Positions 13,618-26,531 of a stretch of 64,000 nt of DNA are shown in pieces (positions within the stretch are counted from its first letter, which is position 1; every line of letters starts with the position of its first letter). This stretch comes from Daphnia carinata (Eukaryota; Arthropoda; Branchiopoda; Diplostraca; Daphniidae): the NCBI RefSeq assembly GCF_022539665.2, contig NC_081338.1, positions 6,808,446 to 6,872,445 on the forward strand, written 5' to 3'. The notes under the pieces were generated by a model. The model did no database searches, had not been told where the DNA came from, and saw only the letters and a program-made list of their open reading frames with translations. The position numbers and the translations under genes were made by a program.

Positions 13618-14904
13618 GTGAGTCCAAAAATTGAAATATTTCAACACTTTGACACGTCATTCCGCTTCATTTGCGTACGGAAAAATAAGGAAAAAAAAAA
13701 TTCTTTTGGTGCTTTTGGGACATTATAGTTTCTCGATAGCGCGCTAGGGGTGTCAAAGAGAACTCCCAAGGTCTCCAGGAAGAAGCCAAAAGTTCATTGT
13801 ATTGTTTAAAAAAGACGCCACACCTGTTTTTTGTTTTGTTTTTTTCTTCGGGAAAATTCTTGTCAACAAGACCATTTTTCTTTTTTCTTTTTTTTAAAAA
13901 GGTTGTCTTGATAACAATAGTGCGTACGTGTTTTGTTTTTTTGTGTGTGTGGCACTGGCAAACGCGGGAGAATGGGGTGCGGGTGTCAAACCTTTACATC
14001 ATGGCAGATCCCATTGTCTTCAGTTTTTTTACTTCTTCTTCCCGTTTCCCCCCCTTTTTTTTTTGTTTTGCTTTTCTGAAGGAATTAAAACAAATCGAAA
14101 AGAAAGAAATGGAGAAACCTTTAAAGTAGGTTATTTTTACGTTTGGAAAAGAAAAGGTTGTCAGGGAACACGTTTTTTTTTAAACCGTCGTAACGGCATG
14201 ACCCGGAAAAAAAAAAACATAGAATAATTACCTTCGTTTTGATTTTTTTTTTTTTTTTTTTTTTTTTGTGTGAAAAATTAATTTTCGGTAGCGACTCGGG
14301 AGGTTGAACAGTGTCGTCGACCTGCGAAAAAGAAAAGGCATCTTTTCATTCGTATTTTTTTTTTAAATCTATTTAAAAACATTGTGGGACCCCGTTAAAA
14401 TGGAAACGGACGAAGATCGAAAACAGTTGAATTTTTTTTTTTTTTTTTTTGATAAAAGAGGGCGGCTATTTAGTCATCCGTTTTACGAATAGAAATAAAA
14501 AAAAAAAAAAAAACAAAACAAAAAAACAAAAGTTATTGTCGAAAGTTTGCTAGTTAACCTCGAGTCTTATTATTCTTTCAACTGTTAACTGCTTTATTTT
14601 GCCATTTCTATTGCAACGGGTTCTTTCGAGGAACAAATTTAAGCGGGGTCCCCATTGTTCGATTTTCTTTCTTTTTTTCAATTTTCACGCCTCTTTTATT
14701 GTTGTTTCAGCGAGAACAAAAAAATACTCGTCATTCTTCTTCGGTAATAAATAGCGAGACGCTTCTGTGCGAACCAATTTGAACAAAAAGAAATCCGTGA
14801 TTTCTTTCTGCTTGTTGTTTTTTTTTTTTGTGTGTGTGTTTTTTGCCCAATGTGACAAGACTCCACCGATTGTGAACGAGTTTTGTGCTCTTTATTTTTT
14901 AAAC

Positions 14905-14906
<2 letters not shown>

Positions 14907-14941
<35 letters not shown>

Positions 14942-15004
14942 ATTAGCATTCACGTTCAGTTAATCAAACAATGGAGGACTCTCTCTCTCTCTCTCTCTCT
15001 CTCT
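14907..15004. repeat. (AG)17 ... (CT)13 inverted dinucleotide repeat
   Basis: (AG)17 at 14907-14940 and (CT)13 at 14979-15004 are separated by a 38-base unique spacer. In RNA the two arms could pair as a perfect hairpin of about 26 bp. Confidence 0.9.
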
Positions 15005-16735
15005 TCATTTCTCCTTAATGGTCAGCGACCTCGTCCTTGGCAACAGACGAGGTCGTCAACGAACATATCCTTTTGGTTTTTCGGAGACATTTCCGATATC
15101 TTATTTCTCTTTTTGTAACTCATTTTGCCATAACTTGTTTGTTACGCAACGTCTTTTACCATTACAAAGTGTATCGCTAGTGACCGTGAAATGACGGACC
15201 CATCGGCATTTTGAAAATGATGCCCTTTGGCTATTTGAAAAAAGCAAACACGCAGGCAATTCTTTATTTTTGGTAGACCTTTGCGTTTGCATTTTTTTTT
15301 TTTTTCTTGTGTGTGTGTGTGTGCTTTGCAATGGTTTCCAACTTGTTTGCTCCGTGTCATCGGACGCGGGGAACTCTATGGTCCTTTTTTAAAAATACAT
15401 TTTGGTTGTTTTTACAAAAGGAAAGAAAGGGGAGATAGAAGAGGAAGTTTTAGGTTATTACGTCAGCAAAAAAAAAAAAATGTTAAACGAACTCGTCGAA
15501 CTCGTCATCGCGTCCATTTTTCAAAAGCGCACACAAATCTTCCAACACGGAAAATAAAAAGGAAATGACGGAAAATATATATATATATCGATGTTTTTCT
15601 CGGTCTGTTTTGAGGTCGAAGGTTGAAAAAAGGAAAGTTTTATTTATTTATTTAATTTTTAAATTTCAAAACGCTCTCACGCGGGAAGAAACACGTCCAA
15701 ATTTATTGATTTGACTACGTAAGACAAACATCAAAAATTTGTAATCAAATTATGCGACTGATACTTTGCCTACCTGACTCGCTTCAGTTGACTTTCTCGC
15801 ATACAAAAAGAAGAAGAAAAAAAAAAAACGCATTTCGTGATGGATTGCATACACGAAATTTGACTTAGCAGCCAGTTTTTATGAAGGACCTTTTCCCGAT
15901 TTCTCTCTCTGCGTTTTCTTGTTGCTAACGATGCAGGAAAAAAAACAAAACAAAAGAAACAAGTGGGAAAAGATACAATAATAATAATTAACAACATTTT
16001 TTTTTTTGTTTGACGAGATTGAATGTGATTGTTTATGACGCTACCACTTTCGTTTCTTTTTTTTTTTTTTTTTTTTTTTTATATATTAGAAGAATTTCTT
16101 TTTTCTTTCTTGTTTTTGTTTTCCTTCACTTTTCGTCTGTGGCCGTGATTGGGCGCTTGCGTCGTGCCTCCCGTCCCGCACAGCCCGAAAATACACATCG
16201 ACTAATACCGCACCATCTACTCCCCCGCACGCCCTTTTTCTTTTTTTTTTTTTTCTTCCTTTTTACTACCCACATATCCACCCGCGTGAACGATACCTTT
16301 TTCCTCCCTTCTCGTTCGTTCGGTTGATTTCGTGATTTGAAGGGAATAATTTTTTTGGGTTTTTTTTTTTTTAATCCCGACATTCCGTCAGCGGTCGTCC
16401 TTCGGTTCGGTTCTTGTTCGCAGTGGTTAACCTTTTTTTTTTTTTGTGCTTTCAACGTGTCGATCGTCATTTTTTATTTTAAATTGTGGAATGTGGTTTT
16501 TAGCGACAGAATGTTTCTAAATGTTTTTCGGCATTTTGATCGTTTGATCGTGACCAAAAAATTGCGCACGTCCCAACATATTTGCGTATCGACAACGAGG
16601 ACAAGTCAAGGCTTTTTTCGTCATTGAGAAAGTGTGACTGAAAATAACGCGGCGAATTGAAGTGACAAGGTTTCTGTGTTGATTATTAATTTAAACAAGA
16701 AATAAGAAAAAAGGTCGTGCGTTTCTTTTGTCGTT

Positions 16736-16802
16736 ATGTCGCACAGCCGCATGTGGAATTCGATCGTGAGGCGTAGGAGTAAACCCAACGAAACGGCGAT
16801 TC
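16736..16802 (+). CDS. RasGAP candidate alternative first exon 1c
   Basis: This short open exon of 22 codons begins at the ATG at 16736, with an in-frame TAA at 16703 upstream. The peptide starts MSHSRMWNSIVRRRSKPNE and is basic. It ends at GCGATTC|GTAAGT in phase 1 and would splice in frame to the exon at 17472. There is no recognised homology; support is coding-like composition, a consensus donor and matching phase. Confidence 0.45.
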
Positions 16803-16870
16803 GTAAGTTTTTTTTGTGTGTGTTGCCTTCAAGGAAAAAACAACAACAACAGAAAAAAAAAAGAGAGAAA

Positions 16871-16964
16871 GAGAGAGAGAGAGAGAGAGACACTCTATCG
16901 CCTATTTATACGCGACAGGGACAGGCTGGAACATTCCGCCAGCCGCTCCCGTTGTGTGTTTAAA

Positions 16965-17000
<36 letters not shown>
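16871..17000. repeat. (GA)10 ... (TC)17 inverted dinucleotide repeat
   Basis: (GA)10 at 16871-16890 and (TC)17 at 16967-17000 flank a 76-base unique segment. This is a second inverted GA/CT pair about 2 kb from the first, just downstream of candidate exon 1c. Confidence 0.9.
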
Positions 17001-17003
<3 letters not shown>

Positions 17004-17471
17004 TTTTGTTTTCTGTTTTAAACATTAAAACACGAAAAACAAAAGACGGCGCGTTCTGTAGACAACGTAAACTTAACTATGCAGCGGCGCTAGCGGGGGC
17101 ATGCCCGCGCATTGCTCACGCTACGCTAATGAGATTATACAACACATTTTCTGTGGGGTGGCGGCCGGCAGGGGATGGATATGTTTTCACGCTAAATGGC
17201 TTTGAAAATTTGTTGGATACCTTATCGCCGTCTTTTGTTTGGGTTTTTTGTTTTCTTTGTTGTTGTTCTTGTCGTACGCGTATCAGAATTTTGTGGTCAA
17301 AACAAATGAATAACGTCCGATTTTTTTTTTTTTTTTTTGCGCATTTTTTTTATCGCGCTTCTTTTGATTGCGGTCGCTGATTGAATTGGGTACATGTCGG
17401 ATGCTGGTTTTTTTTTCTTTTCTTTTCTGTGCGTCCTTCGTGAAACACGAAAACAAAAAAAAAAAATGTAG

Positions 17472-17927
17472 TTGCTGTTGAGGATGCGAATACGACGACA
17501 TCACCGCCAACTTCTCCGGACAAGCTTCCGGTCTGCGTTGTTTTAGGTTCCTCGCCGGAAAGAGCCGCGGTTCGATTGCGCCACACTTTCAGTTTCGGGC
17601 TGACGGATCGCAGCAAGTTGCGGTCGAGTGGTGGGAGCCCCACTTCTGGCTCGGATGTATTGGCAATCAAGAATTCCACCCACACGCTCAGTCCGGAAAA
17701 CGCACGGAAGCGGTTCTCGGTCGGCAGTAGCGGCAAGAGGACCAGTGCAACATCAAAACCCGCCTCTCCCACCGACATTGAAGAAGAAGCGTTCGAATTG
17801 CCCGCCATAATTACAACGACACCTAGCGGTGAATCGAAATACGACTGTGCGCACATAAACGACCGAGTTGCTGAGCCTGCCGCTAGATGTCGCGCAATTC
17901 AAGAAGACACGGATTCTCTCCAATCAG
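17472..17927 (+). CDS. raskol: RasGAP exon 4, Ser/Thr/Pro-rich linker
   Basis: A 456-base open exon, phase 1 in and phase 1 out, with its acceptor after AATGTAG and donor CAG|GTCAGA. It encodes a disordered, phosphosite-like region: VEDANTTTSPPTSPDKLP, then RLRHTFSFGLTDRSKLRSS, then SPENARKRFSVGSSGKR. Several SP/TP and RxxS-type sites are visible, consistent with the regulated linkers of SynGAP-family proteins (inference). Because both ends are phase 1 it can be included, skipped or used after exon 1c without breaking the frame. Confidence 0.7.
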
Positions 17928-20900
17928 GTCAGAATATATCAACGGAAAACATTCCCCAACAAGAACAAACATGTACCGAAATGGAAGAAGGTTCTTCCCG
18001 CATTTTATGTGTGTCGTATTTTTTTTTTTTTTGGTTGAAACAATCAGGGCGACCGTCATCAAAGATCAGTGTGTCTACGGTTTTGGTGATAGGACATCAA
18101 AAAAAAAAAAAAAAGAGAATACGGCCATTGTCGACTCGCCTTCCAGAATGCGAATGAGCTCGACCTCCTGTTTTATTTTTATTTTCTTCTAAGGTTTTCT
18201 TTTTTTTCCCGAAAATCACGATATTAGACCATAAAGTGGCAGTCTGATCACGTACAAAATCCTTCACGCATTTGTGCATTATATCCACTTGAAATATATT
18301 ATTTATTCAACCGGGGGGGGGGGGGCGTTGAATAAAAATGTTTCTACTCCAATAAGATATCGTCCATTTCAAATTTTTTTTTTTTCCTCCCTTGTTTCTA
18401 AATCCCCCCTCCTCCCCCCCCCCCCCCCTCAAACAAAATGGAAAGCGATTTATAATAGGTTCACGTTTTTGTGCGTGTGTTGTCATCGGATGCCAAGAAA
18501 ACGCTAACGATGTTGCCGCTTTTATGGGCGGGAGAGTGTCTCTTTCGAAAGCGACGCGCGCGCACACAAGTCGCTTGATTTTTATTTTTTCTTGTTTTTG
18601 TTTTTAATTCGAAAGTCTTCCATTACGCGAAGGTTACGCTGCTGCTCCGGGTCGATTCTTTTTTTTTTTTTTTTTTTTTTAAGACGTTTGCATCGAAAAA
18701 AGGGAAATGCTTAAAAGGCAAAAGAGCGCAACCGAGTGGACGAAAATGAAACAAAAACAAAAAAAAAAAGGCAGCCCATTTTTATTTAGCGAAAAAAAAA
18801 AAAAAATAAAAATAAGAGAAGCAAAAAGAAAATAACAGAATCTCCTAAACGGTCTCAAGGTTTTAGTCGTCGTCCAGGTGAAAGTGTCGAGTCGACGTCG
18901 ATTAGATGCTCGTTTTTGTTGGTTGGACGCACGGCGACAAAAGTCGGCGACGGCTTTTTTTGTTGGCTGATTGTCACCGATTTCTCTTTTCAATCTTTGA
19001 AGTTTATTATTTTGCTTCATTGTTGTTACCTACGCAACGCAAAATCTATTCGTGAATAATTTTGCGTTTTTTTTTTTTTTTTTTTTTTTAGTTTTTTTTT
19101 ACAATGACATTTTCGATTTGGCCGTGAACGAATTCACTAAAAACTCGGAATAAAATGAAGTTCATTATTTATTTTTTTTTTTTTTTTAAGATAACAATAA
19201 AAAAAAAATCTCTCTTAACGATGGGTCCCGTCGTTTTCACGGTTTTCCCGCCTTTCATTGATTGGCTTGGAATGTTGTTTGAACGTGTCTTTAAAAAAAA
19301 AAAAAAAAGCTGAATTTTTTTTTTTATAGATGATTTTCACGTCGTTTTTTTTTTTTTCTTCTTCTTTTGAATATATTAACACACCCGTCTACACACGATG
19401 TGATGGAGTTGTTTTATTTTTAAATTTTTATAACCACCCCTAAACCCCTGGAGGGGCCGTTATTTGAAACACCTTTGTGTATTCTTGTTGTACCCTTTCC
19501 CCCCCCCCCTTTTTTTTTTTAATCTTTAAATTTTTACGATTCAGCGTGAAATGTTTCGTCCTCCCGGAATTCTGACACTGTCGCCACACAAAGACAACAT
19601 CCTTGACCGTAATCGTACAAATTTGTATTCTTATTTCTTTTCTTTTTTTTTTTTTTCGTCCCATTCTTTTGGAGGTTGGACCAGACGAAACTATCGTTAA
19701 ACTATCGTCAACTAAATTGAATTACTTAATCTCCCCCTGCCCCCTTTTTGTTGTGTGTGTGTTCCTTCTCGAATTTCGAATGCGTATAGCTCGCGTTCTT
19801 CCAGATGCCCAATTACGATAGGGGGGGGGGGGGCAGAGAGAATTTCCTTTAAACGTACAACATGAAGAACGAAAAGAAAATAATGTTTTGAATTAGAAAG
19901 TTGTTTATCTTTATAACCGACATTGGATGCTGTTAGTCTTGCTCTTCCTCTCTCTCTCTCTCTCATCCCTCCCCCCTTTGCTTTCAAAAAAACTCTCATC
20001 AAGTACATTTGAAGAAAAGCAGCTGGCATCATCTAGCACTTGTGTCCGTCCTCCTTTAATAACGCGTTAAAAAGAATAAAAGAAATAGGAAACTGTCTTC
20101 TTCTTTTTTATCTTTCTTGATGCGCGGCGATTTCCTGTCCACTCATTCAGGAAACCCCCTTTTTTTTTCTTGTATGTGTAGGCCCATCACAACACACACA
20201 CACATAGTCTCTGTTGTCCATTAACAATCCTACCACTCTATTTCGCTGAGCTTCCGGCGAAAAGACGGCGCGTTTCTTTTTGCTTAAGAAAAAAGTAGGC
20301 ACGTCTCCTTTTTTTCTTTTTCTTTTTTTTTTTTTTTTTTTGAATGCGAAACGAATTGAAGAAAAAAAACATAATCCCCACTTGCTTGAAGATGGCCGCA
20401 CGGCGTTTGTGTGTATATAAATCCGTTTCTATACGAACGCCTCTGCGCCTGTGAGAGACGTGTATAATTGGCCCACATTCCGCGTCACGGGCCAATTGTG
20501 CCGACTCTTTTTATCTCATCAGATTTTCGGATAGTGCGGCTGTTGACGGATATTTTTTGGAAAAAAAAAAAAAAAAAAATCCTTATGCTCTTTTGTGGGG
20601 AAGGAAGGAAGTGTTTTGAATTTTTCCCGCGTTATCGTCGTCATGGAAATATGATCGAAAAGAGAAATTGTACACCGTGAACTTGGGGCCGAAACATTTC
20701 ACGTCGCTCAACTTCTTATTTTTGGGTTGACTCTCAGAATTTTATGCGCGTCTTCCGGTAAAGAAAGAGAGAGAGAGTCAGAGAGAGAGAAAGTGACGAC
20801 TTGGAAAAGAAAAAGAAAATACCACGTAATTAGACCAAAGCAAACCCCCCCCCCCCCCCCACTTTTTCTTTATATATATATATATATAGGGGTTGACGCA

Positions 20901-21567
20901 ATTCCCGCACTTTTATTCCGTTCCAATTAAACGTGACCTGCTGCTCGGTCATCCAACCGTAAGACTTTCTCTCTCACTTTTTATTAGAGAAGCACTTGAA
21001 ACATTTTGTTTCTAAATTTTTTTTTTGTCCACCATATCTTAGCCTTTTGTCACAATCAGCGTTGCCATTTTTTGTTTCCCCCCCAAAAAAAAATTTCACC
21101 ATGACGTCCGAAGAAAAAAAAAAAAAACAACAGAAATTTACGATCGATTCTATAGCCGTTGTTCACTATACGGTGCCTCGTAAACAAACGATGCTTGGCT
21201 AAACCCAGTGAGTATCCCTGATTGCCGTGTATGCAGTACCGTTTTATTTATTTTATTTTATTTTTTTCATACTTGGCCATTGTTGCTATAAAAGAATAAG
21301 AAAGAGATTTTTTTTTTTTTTTTATTTCAACAAAACCGCCGTGTCAATACGAGTTTAGAAAACCAAACGAAAGATCCATAACGAAAAAAAAAAGAAAAAA
21401 AAGGGTGCGCATGACGGTTTGAAATTGCTGTTTTTCCCGCGTGACTATTCGAAAAACGATTTGATGTTTACATTTGAAATTAGCGATTGAACTCGAGTGA
21501 AAGTTTAAAAACAAAAAAAAAAACTGATTAAAGAGGGACCATCTTGAGCCTTGATGTCCCTATTTTT

Positions 21568-21615
<48 letters not shown>

Positions 21616-24600
21616 CCGCTTTTCCATCATCATCATTTCGAGATGGAACTGGTAGAAAGAAAAAAAAAGGAGGAGAGTAGCTGGAAAATAAAAAAAAGGA
21701 AGATGTCTGCCCCTCCCGTCCCTCTCCTTTTTGCCCTTGCTGTAGAGAATATAGTTAGCATTACATAGATATATACCGCTATTTAGTAGAGCGCGCGCGG
21801 ACGAGCAGCTGAAAACGAAGCTCCAGTGGGCACTGGACCAAGACACTGGCAGCCCCTTTCTCAGTTGCTCGCCAACCGCCAACGTCGTGTGACGTCGCTG
21901 TTGTCGTCTCCCGTTTCAAATTTTATTTTTATTTTCTCGTTGTGCGTTTTTTTTTTTTTGGTTTTTACGTGTCGGATGTGTGTTTGCGTGGTTCTCTGTA
22001 TTAGGAAGTATCCGTGTGTGTCCAAGCAAAAGAAAATGACATTGCGCCAACTGTTGAATCGTGCGTGAATTCGAGGACGGGATTTAAAAAAAAAAAACAA
22101 AAAAAACAACTAAACGAAATGTTGTAATTGAAAAACAGCGGCGCAGATGAAAAGAGTGAAAGTATTACGAGGTGCTATTTCTCCCATCATTGCCATCAAA
22201 AACACGTGAAAAAAAAATGTAACATTCTATATTTAATTATTTTTAAAATATCAAAATGCGTTACAGTTTTTTTTGTTTTTTTTTCCCCAAAGTCTCATAA
22301 CATAATAGCCGTTTTCGGAAAATGTTTATGTTAAGCGATTGAGCCGTTTTCTTTTTTCGCACCGGTTTGATTCCATTCCACTTATTTTTCCCACACGATT
22401 TTTTCTTTGGCTTTTTTTGTTTTTTCGTGTAAAATAAAATATTGCGGCTGCTGATTGGAGAGGGAACTTGAAAAAAAAAAAAATTTAGTTTAGGGAGGGG
22501 GATCTGGTTGAAGAGGATCACCCAAGTTCAAGAGCCACTTCAACTATTGAGTCGGCTTCAATAGCCAAGTATCTTTTTTTTTTTTTGAAAAGAAAAAAAG
22601 AAAAAAAGACAGGGCTAATGGGATAGTATTTAACTCGAATAAATACAAACTGATTACAATGTGACCTTGTGGGGTATGTGTGTGTGTGTGCGCGCGTACC
22701 CCTCATCATTTTTCGGTGGGTCATCGTCGATTGTAATCTTATTCGGCTAACTAAGTCGACGACAAGTGTGCGCGTGTATCTGGCCTGATTTTCGACATGG
22801 ACAAACAATGCGGGTCATGGTGGTGTAGCTGGGCGTTCGTGATTACCGTTACATTTGATTTCCATCCCGAAACTGAGTCGCTATTCGGGAGCGACGTATT
22901 TTTCCATCTTATATAAAGCAAAGGACAAGTGCAAAACTCGTCTTTTATGTATCCCCTTCTTTCTTTTTTGTTTTTTTTTTTTTTTTTTTTTTTTTGTTTT
23001 CCAAAAATCAAACAACAAGTGTCACATTTTGGAATTGAAACCAGTTTTTTTTTTTGTTATTTCTTAAATTCTCGTCGCACCAAAGCGATTCAAACGGTAT
23101 TGTTGAATAATAAAAAAAACGCCGTTGTTTTTATTCTCCAACAAAACACAGAGGGAAAAACAAGGAAACAGAGCGAGTCTGTTTTGTACAAAAGAAAAAA
23201 AAAAAAAGGGACGTTGATGTTTGTAGGAAAGCAATTGCCGGTTCGATATGGATAAAAAAAAAAAGGAAGGGGCTTAGGAAGTGGATAGGATTCTTCTTCT
23301 TCTTTTTTTTTTTTTTTTTTTTTCGTACACACAGCTGCGTAAGTTTTCTTCTCTTGGAAGAGGGTCCAATCCATGATTAGCTCCAGGAACGGTACCAGAT
23401 GATTACGAATGCAGACGGTTCGTATTAACTTAAGTAGTTTGAGCGAACAGCTAGTCCCTCTCGTTGGGCTTTTTTCTTTTTTTTTTTTTTCTTTTTATTC
23501 ACATTTTTTTTTTTTTTTTTTTTGTACTTTCTTGACTCGTGCCCGTAAGCTTTTTTGATATTTCTCAATTTCGTTTTCTCTTAAATTGAAGAGGAAAAAC
23601 GAAATTTTTTCCGACAGATATGTTGAAACGTAAACTCATCGGCTAACACAGACACACACAAAAAGGGAAACTTTTAATGTTTTTTTTTTGTGTGTGTGTG
23701 TTTGTTATTGTTAGGATAAAAGGACGCAGGCAGATGTACAACCGCTTCCTTTCCCTTTTTTGGGCGTGGGGGGAGGGGGGGGGGGAGAATAGGAAGGACA
23801 TGTGCACACATATAGAAACAGAGGGCTCTTCATTATACCAGATAATCGCAATATACCGGTGTGCAGGAGTTATAAATGTATTATTTCTCTTCGTATCCAG
23901 GCCAAACCTCCACCCCCCCCCCCCAACCCCTCTCCACCTCAGGTTTTTATAGGAGAGAACTTTTGTGAACGAAAGGCGGACGCGCGGAGGGATGAGAGGG
24001 TGGGCTGAACCTTTTTTTTTTTTCTTCTCGAGTTAGCATTTCCGGCCGTCTGGGTCCGGATGAAAGGGGCCCCCGGTAAATAAAAATAAAATAAAAGATA
24101 CACGTTTGCAACGGAGCGCGCGTGCTATGGAAACGAAAAATGGGGACTGGTGTATTATCAACTTCTGGTGTATATATATATATATATATATATATACATT
24201 TTGTTGTATTATCGTCGCTCTTTTAGAGTTAGACTGTGGCAAAATGGGCATAATGATTCCGGCCTTGAGGCTATTTAAATCACTGAAGATTGCACGACTG
24301 GGAAAACACATAACTTCCGCACGCACATTTCGAAGGGAGGGAGAAGGGGGGGGGGGGAGCCGTTGCGTGTTTCAGTCACGAAATGGATCGATTTAATATG
24401 GGTACCACAGTTGGTTGGTTATGACTTTCAAAGCAATTCTTTTGTTGCTTTTTTTGTTTTTTTTTTTATTTTAAAAAATCGAGTTTTGAATCAAGGCGAA
24501 AGGGGCAGGGCCGTGTCGAGGCTATTTAACGACTATAACAATTAGACAGGAAAATGTAACGACCCTAAATTGTATTTAACAGGATGAACGGGACGAACAG

Positions 24601-25889
24601 GAAATGTGTCGAATTCTCTCTGACTTGCCTTTCTGGTGGTTAGGTTGAAAAAGAAATGGGGTCTGCACCTTACCCCACACTGATCGCCATCTTTGAATAC
24701 GAGGGGAAATAAGGTCCAAATTAGCGCCGGCACGTTCCGTCTTTTTTTTTTTTTTCTCATTAAAAGCATTTGCACGTCGGTTGCATGAACTTCTTTTCGA
24801 ATGCTATTTCCACCCCGTTGAGGATAAGAGGCCTCGATTTCCAAGTGTCCTCTTTCCGTCTGTGTGACATCAAAGAGAGAAAGGGCCAATCGAATCACGA
24901 CATCCGTTGTAAAGAACCCCGAGTTACACATCTCCACAAAGGCGAAACGAAGGGAAATTTTTAAAGAAAAAAGAAAAAAAAAAAAAAAAAAAAAAAAGAC
25001 GAATTTCATTTTGAATTTTTTTTTTCTTTTCTTTTAGAACTTGAAAAAAAAAAAAAAAATCAAGTGATCAAACAGATGTTTCTCATGTCGACCTCGATCT
25101 TCTGTATGTACTCTTCATCTTCAATGTGGGGTGTTATTTTCCCTTACAGGATGCGTTGATGAAGAGTTATGATTTTTTTTTTTTTCAAATCTCCCGCTGT
25201 TAGTAGAAGGACCTCGCACGCGTGATTAACCAACAGATACACGCATACATACACCATGTACAGTATTTTTTTTGCTTTGTTTTGTTTTTTTCCATCTTGT
25301 TGTTATTCAAAGCCACCACCCAGCCGTCTGCCCTCCTGCTACTAAAAACAATCAGCCAGCGTGTAGACACGAGTAGGCGCAGGCAAATGATTCAGAACAT
25401 CTGCCCAGGCATTTTTAGGCTGATGTTGTTTCGCTCGTTAAGTCTCTTCACTCGGCGTTAACTACTAAACAGCAGCTGGTTGACCTGCTTCTTTTTCCTT
25501 TTTTTTTTTTTTTTCGTAATCAATATGAACGCTGTTTACATCGAAACGTAGACAACGTTCACGATAAGGGATGCGGTACATTAGCGAACGACATTTTTGT
25601 TGTTGAATGGAATCAAACAAGTCGAAAAAAAAAAATCGAACGCTGTCCTAAATAATATTATTACGTGATATTATTTAGTGCGTGTTTTCCTGGTTTATTT
25701 TTATATGATTTTGAGACTTGAGACTCGGCCAAGATTCTCTAGAAATAATAAACCCCGTTACATGTGTATTGTTTTCTCAACAAAAAAAACAAAAAAAAAT
25801 CTTTGTTATTCTCTGATATCCAACAGATGCTCGCAGCTTTAAACTGAAAATTTGTCGGAAATTCGGAAAAAGAGCGCACGCGCGCGCGT

Positions 25890-25924
<35 letters not shown>

Positions 25925-26095
25925 TTCTCCATAAAGATTGAGGCTATACAACAAATAGCCATCAATTGCAACTGTGTGTGGACCGTGACGTTAGAAAGTT
26001 CTGTGGTGCCTGCAAACGAAAAAAAACAAATTTAGTTTTCGTAAACAGTTTGTATTTCTGAAAAGACACTCAACAATTTTTGCACACCGTAACAA
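17928..26095 (+). other. Long RasGAP intron (about 8.2 kb)
   Basis: No coding exon is recognised on either strand. It holds many homopolymers (T38 at about 21573-21610; C runs near 18413-18429 and 20846-20861; G runs near 18312-18324 and 24345-24357), TA repeats near 20870-20888 and 24171-24196, and an 11-bp perfect inverted repeat with a 9-base loop at 25648-25678. The long minus-strand open frame at 24542-25009 resembles no family I know. Confidence 0.55.
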
Positions 26096-26531
26096 ATGGC
26101 CGTGCGTCTGGACAGTCCCTCAGGCTCGGTCTCTTACCGAAGACCATCGACCAAAATGCAGACCAATAATGGATGGTCTACTTTGGGACGATCGACGTCT
26201 CGCCAATTGCAACAGACGCCGGCGATCAACAACAAAACGATGACGTTGAGACGTCATCGAAGCCGGAGCCGCAGCGCCGCGTTGCATTGCCTTTCCGTGC
26301 CCGAATTATCGTCGGACGAGGAGGAAGAAGAAGGCGAAAGAAAAGAGGAAGCCGAAGAAGAAGAAGAAGAAGGAGAAGCAGACGATTGTTACTGCTACGC
26401 TGATTGGCATCAGCAGGAGTCGTACCAGCCGGCTTTGGTGGTCTGGACTCCCGGATTGAATCATCCTTCCAGCACGCCCATCAAAACGGCCACACTGCGC
26501 TCCGCCCTGCGCTCATCCATCACCAACAACG
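26096..26531 (+). CDS. raskol: RasGAP candidate alternative first exon 1d
   Basis: A 145-codon open exon starting at the ATG at 26096, with an in-frame TAA two codons upstream, so translation of this exon must begin here. It ends AACAACG|GTGACT in phase 1 and can join the exon at 35431. The protein is disordered: a basic Arg-rich segment (TLRRHRSRSRSAALHC), a long acidic run of Glu and Asp near residues 79-100, then ALVVWTPGLNHPSS. Coding composition is clear against the poly-T flanks. It probably begins an isoform that lacks exons 1a-4. Confidence 0.6.

Larger units (their letters stand above)
13618..17471 (+). other. RasGAP intron 3 (with candidate exon 1c inside)
   Basis: This intronic stretch of about 3.9 kb holds candidate exon 1c at 16736 and two pairs of oppositely oriented GA/CT repeats (listed separately). 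It also has T runs near 14242-14268 and 16059-16080, and a GC-rich non-repetitive patch at about 17044-17220 that is open on the plus strand but unrecognised. Confidence 0.55.

Noticed and set aside
24542-25009. 155-residue minus-strand ORF
   Set aside because: It starts in a poly-A/T-derived poly-Phe stretch and shows no recognisable domain; no exon or promoter evidence.
25648-25678. Hairpin with a TAATATTATTAC-like loop, faintly like a replication origin of Rep-encoding ssDNA elements
   Set aside because: The nonanucleotide does not match exactly, the stem is only 11 bp and no Rep-like gene is nearby; AT-rich intronic chance is more likely.
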